Source: Pricia mediterranea
GTDB lineage: Bacteria > Bacteroidota > Bacteroidia > Flavobacteriales > Flavobacteriaceae
NCBI RefSeq assembly: GCF_032248455.1
Contig: NZ_JAVTTP010000001.1
Coordinates: 1,054,001-1,118,000 of the forward strand
Reading direction: 5' to 3'
DNA length: 64,000 bases
The translations under genes were made by a program, and so were the position numbers. Within the stretch, counting starts at the first letter, position 1. Every line of letters starts with the position of its first letter. Below the pieces are notes generated by a model. The model did no database searches. It saw nothing but the letters and a program-made list of their open reading frames with translations, and had not been told where the DNA came from. Shown here piece after piece: positions 63,927 to 64,000 of the stretch.

Positions 63927-63952
63927 AAGGGCTGAAACTTTCAGCCCTTTTT
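63927..63952 (+). terminator. Terminator of rpsO
   Basis: AAGGGCTG, loop AAACTTT (partly pairing), CAGCCCTT, then TTT. It starts 31 bp after the stop. Confidence 0.88.
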
Positions 63953-63957
63953 GCTTT

Positions 63958-63976
63958 TGAACTCGTCTTGAGTTCA
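63958..63976. other. Second inverted repeat after rpsO
   Basis: TGAACTC-GTCTT-GAGTTCA, a perfect 7-bp inverted repeat near the window end, upstream of whatever gene follows. Confidence 0.4.
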
Positions 63977-64000
63977 TGCTTGTAAACGTATTGCAGGTAA

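Noticed and set aside
1-64000. tRNA, rRNA or tmRNA genes
   Set aside because: No cloverleaf-like block with a TTCRANNC core or rRNA signature was seen in any spacer; this was by eye only.

Overview
The window looks like a chromosomal segment of a marine-type Flavobacteriaceae (Bacteroidota). Four things point there. There are two SusC/SusD outer-membrane pairs. The promoters match the Bacteroidota pattern TTTG-N19-TAnnTTTG. The start codons lack Shine-Dalgarno sequences. The gene order (rpsL-rpsG-fusA-rpsJ with no tuf, secY directly followed by infA, then rplQ-carA-eno) is one I associate with this family. Most of the DNA is near 45-50% GC. The stretch from about 41.9 to 45.6 kb is clearly more AT-rich. 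No tRNA, rRNA or CRISPR array was seen.

Layout. 0-3.2 kb (+): a Rossmann-fold/DUF2867 protein and a BCCT transporter. 3.6-5.0 kb: a complete IS256-family element with terminal repeats and an 8-bp target duplication, sitting exactly on the stop codon of pncB. 5.0-15.2 kb (-): pncB coupled to a DUF1328 membrane peptide, two guanidino-group hydrolases (CtlX and a DDAH/arginine-deiminase-like enzyme), citrate synthase, a glycogen/starch synthase, enolase and carA. 15.3-34.0 kb (-): the str, S10, spc and alpha ribosomal blocks, 31 genes in transcription order from rpsL to rplQ, with fusA, secY, infA and rpoA. 34.5-45.6 kb (+): two SusC/SusD units, the first with a third surface lipoprotein, each ended by a strong terminator. 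45.7-58.4 kb: mixed housekeeping and envelope genes: an RlmB-like methyltransferase, rhomboid protease, rarA, a three-gene envelope group, a polysaccharide-deacetylase-like protein, radC, mpl, a cupin, an SDR and a second SpoU methyltransferase. 58.6-64 kb (+): tamL, fba, accD and rpsO.

How the genes work together. The minus-strand block is translation machinery followed by central metabolism. The Sus pairs import glycan-like ligands, but no glycoside hydrolase or dedicated regulator is present, so this is not a full polysaccharide utilisation locus.

Most unusual signal. Many gene boundaries carry degenerate tracts built on a strict 7-nt (sometimes 8-nt) period. Tracts at gene 3' ends often begin on the stop codon and, in sense orientation, read like AAGGTTA/AAAGTTA. 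Tracts just before start codons read like the complement (nnACTAA, TCATAAAC). In several ribosomal spacers both kinds occur together and are mutually complementary, so the spacer transcript could fold on itself. I do not know a described system that matches this. A second theme is the loss of zinc-binding cysteines in AccD, L36 and S14. A third is TAnnTTTG boxes only 5-8 nt before some start codons, which implies leaderless or near-leaderless mRNAs.
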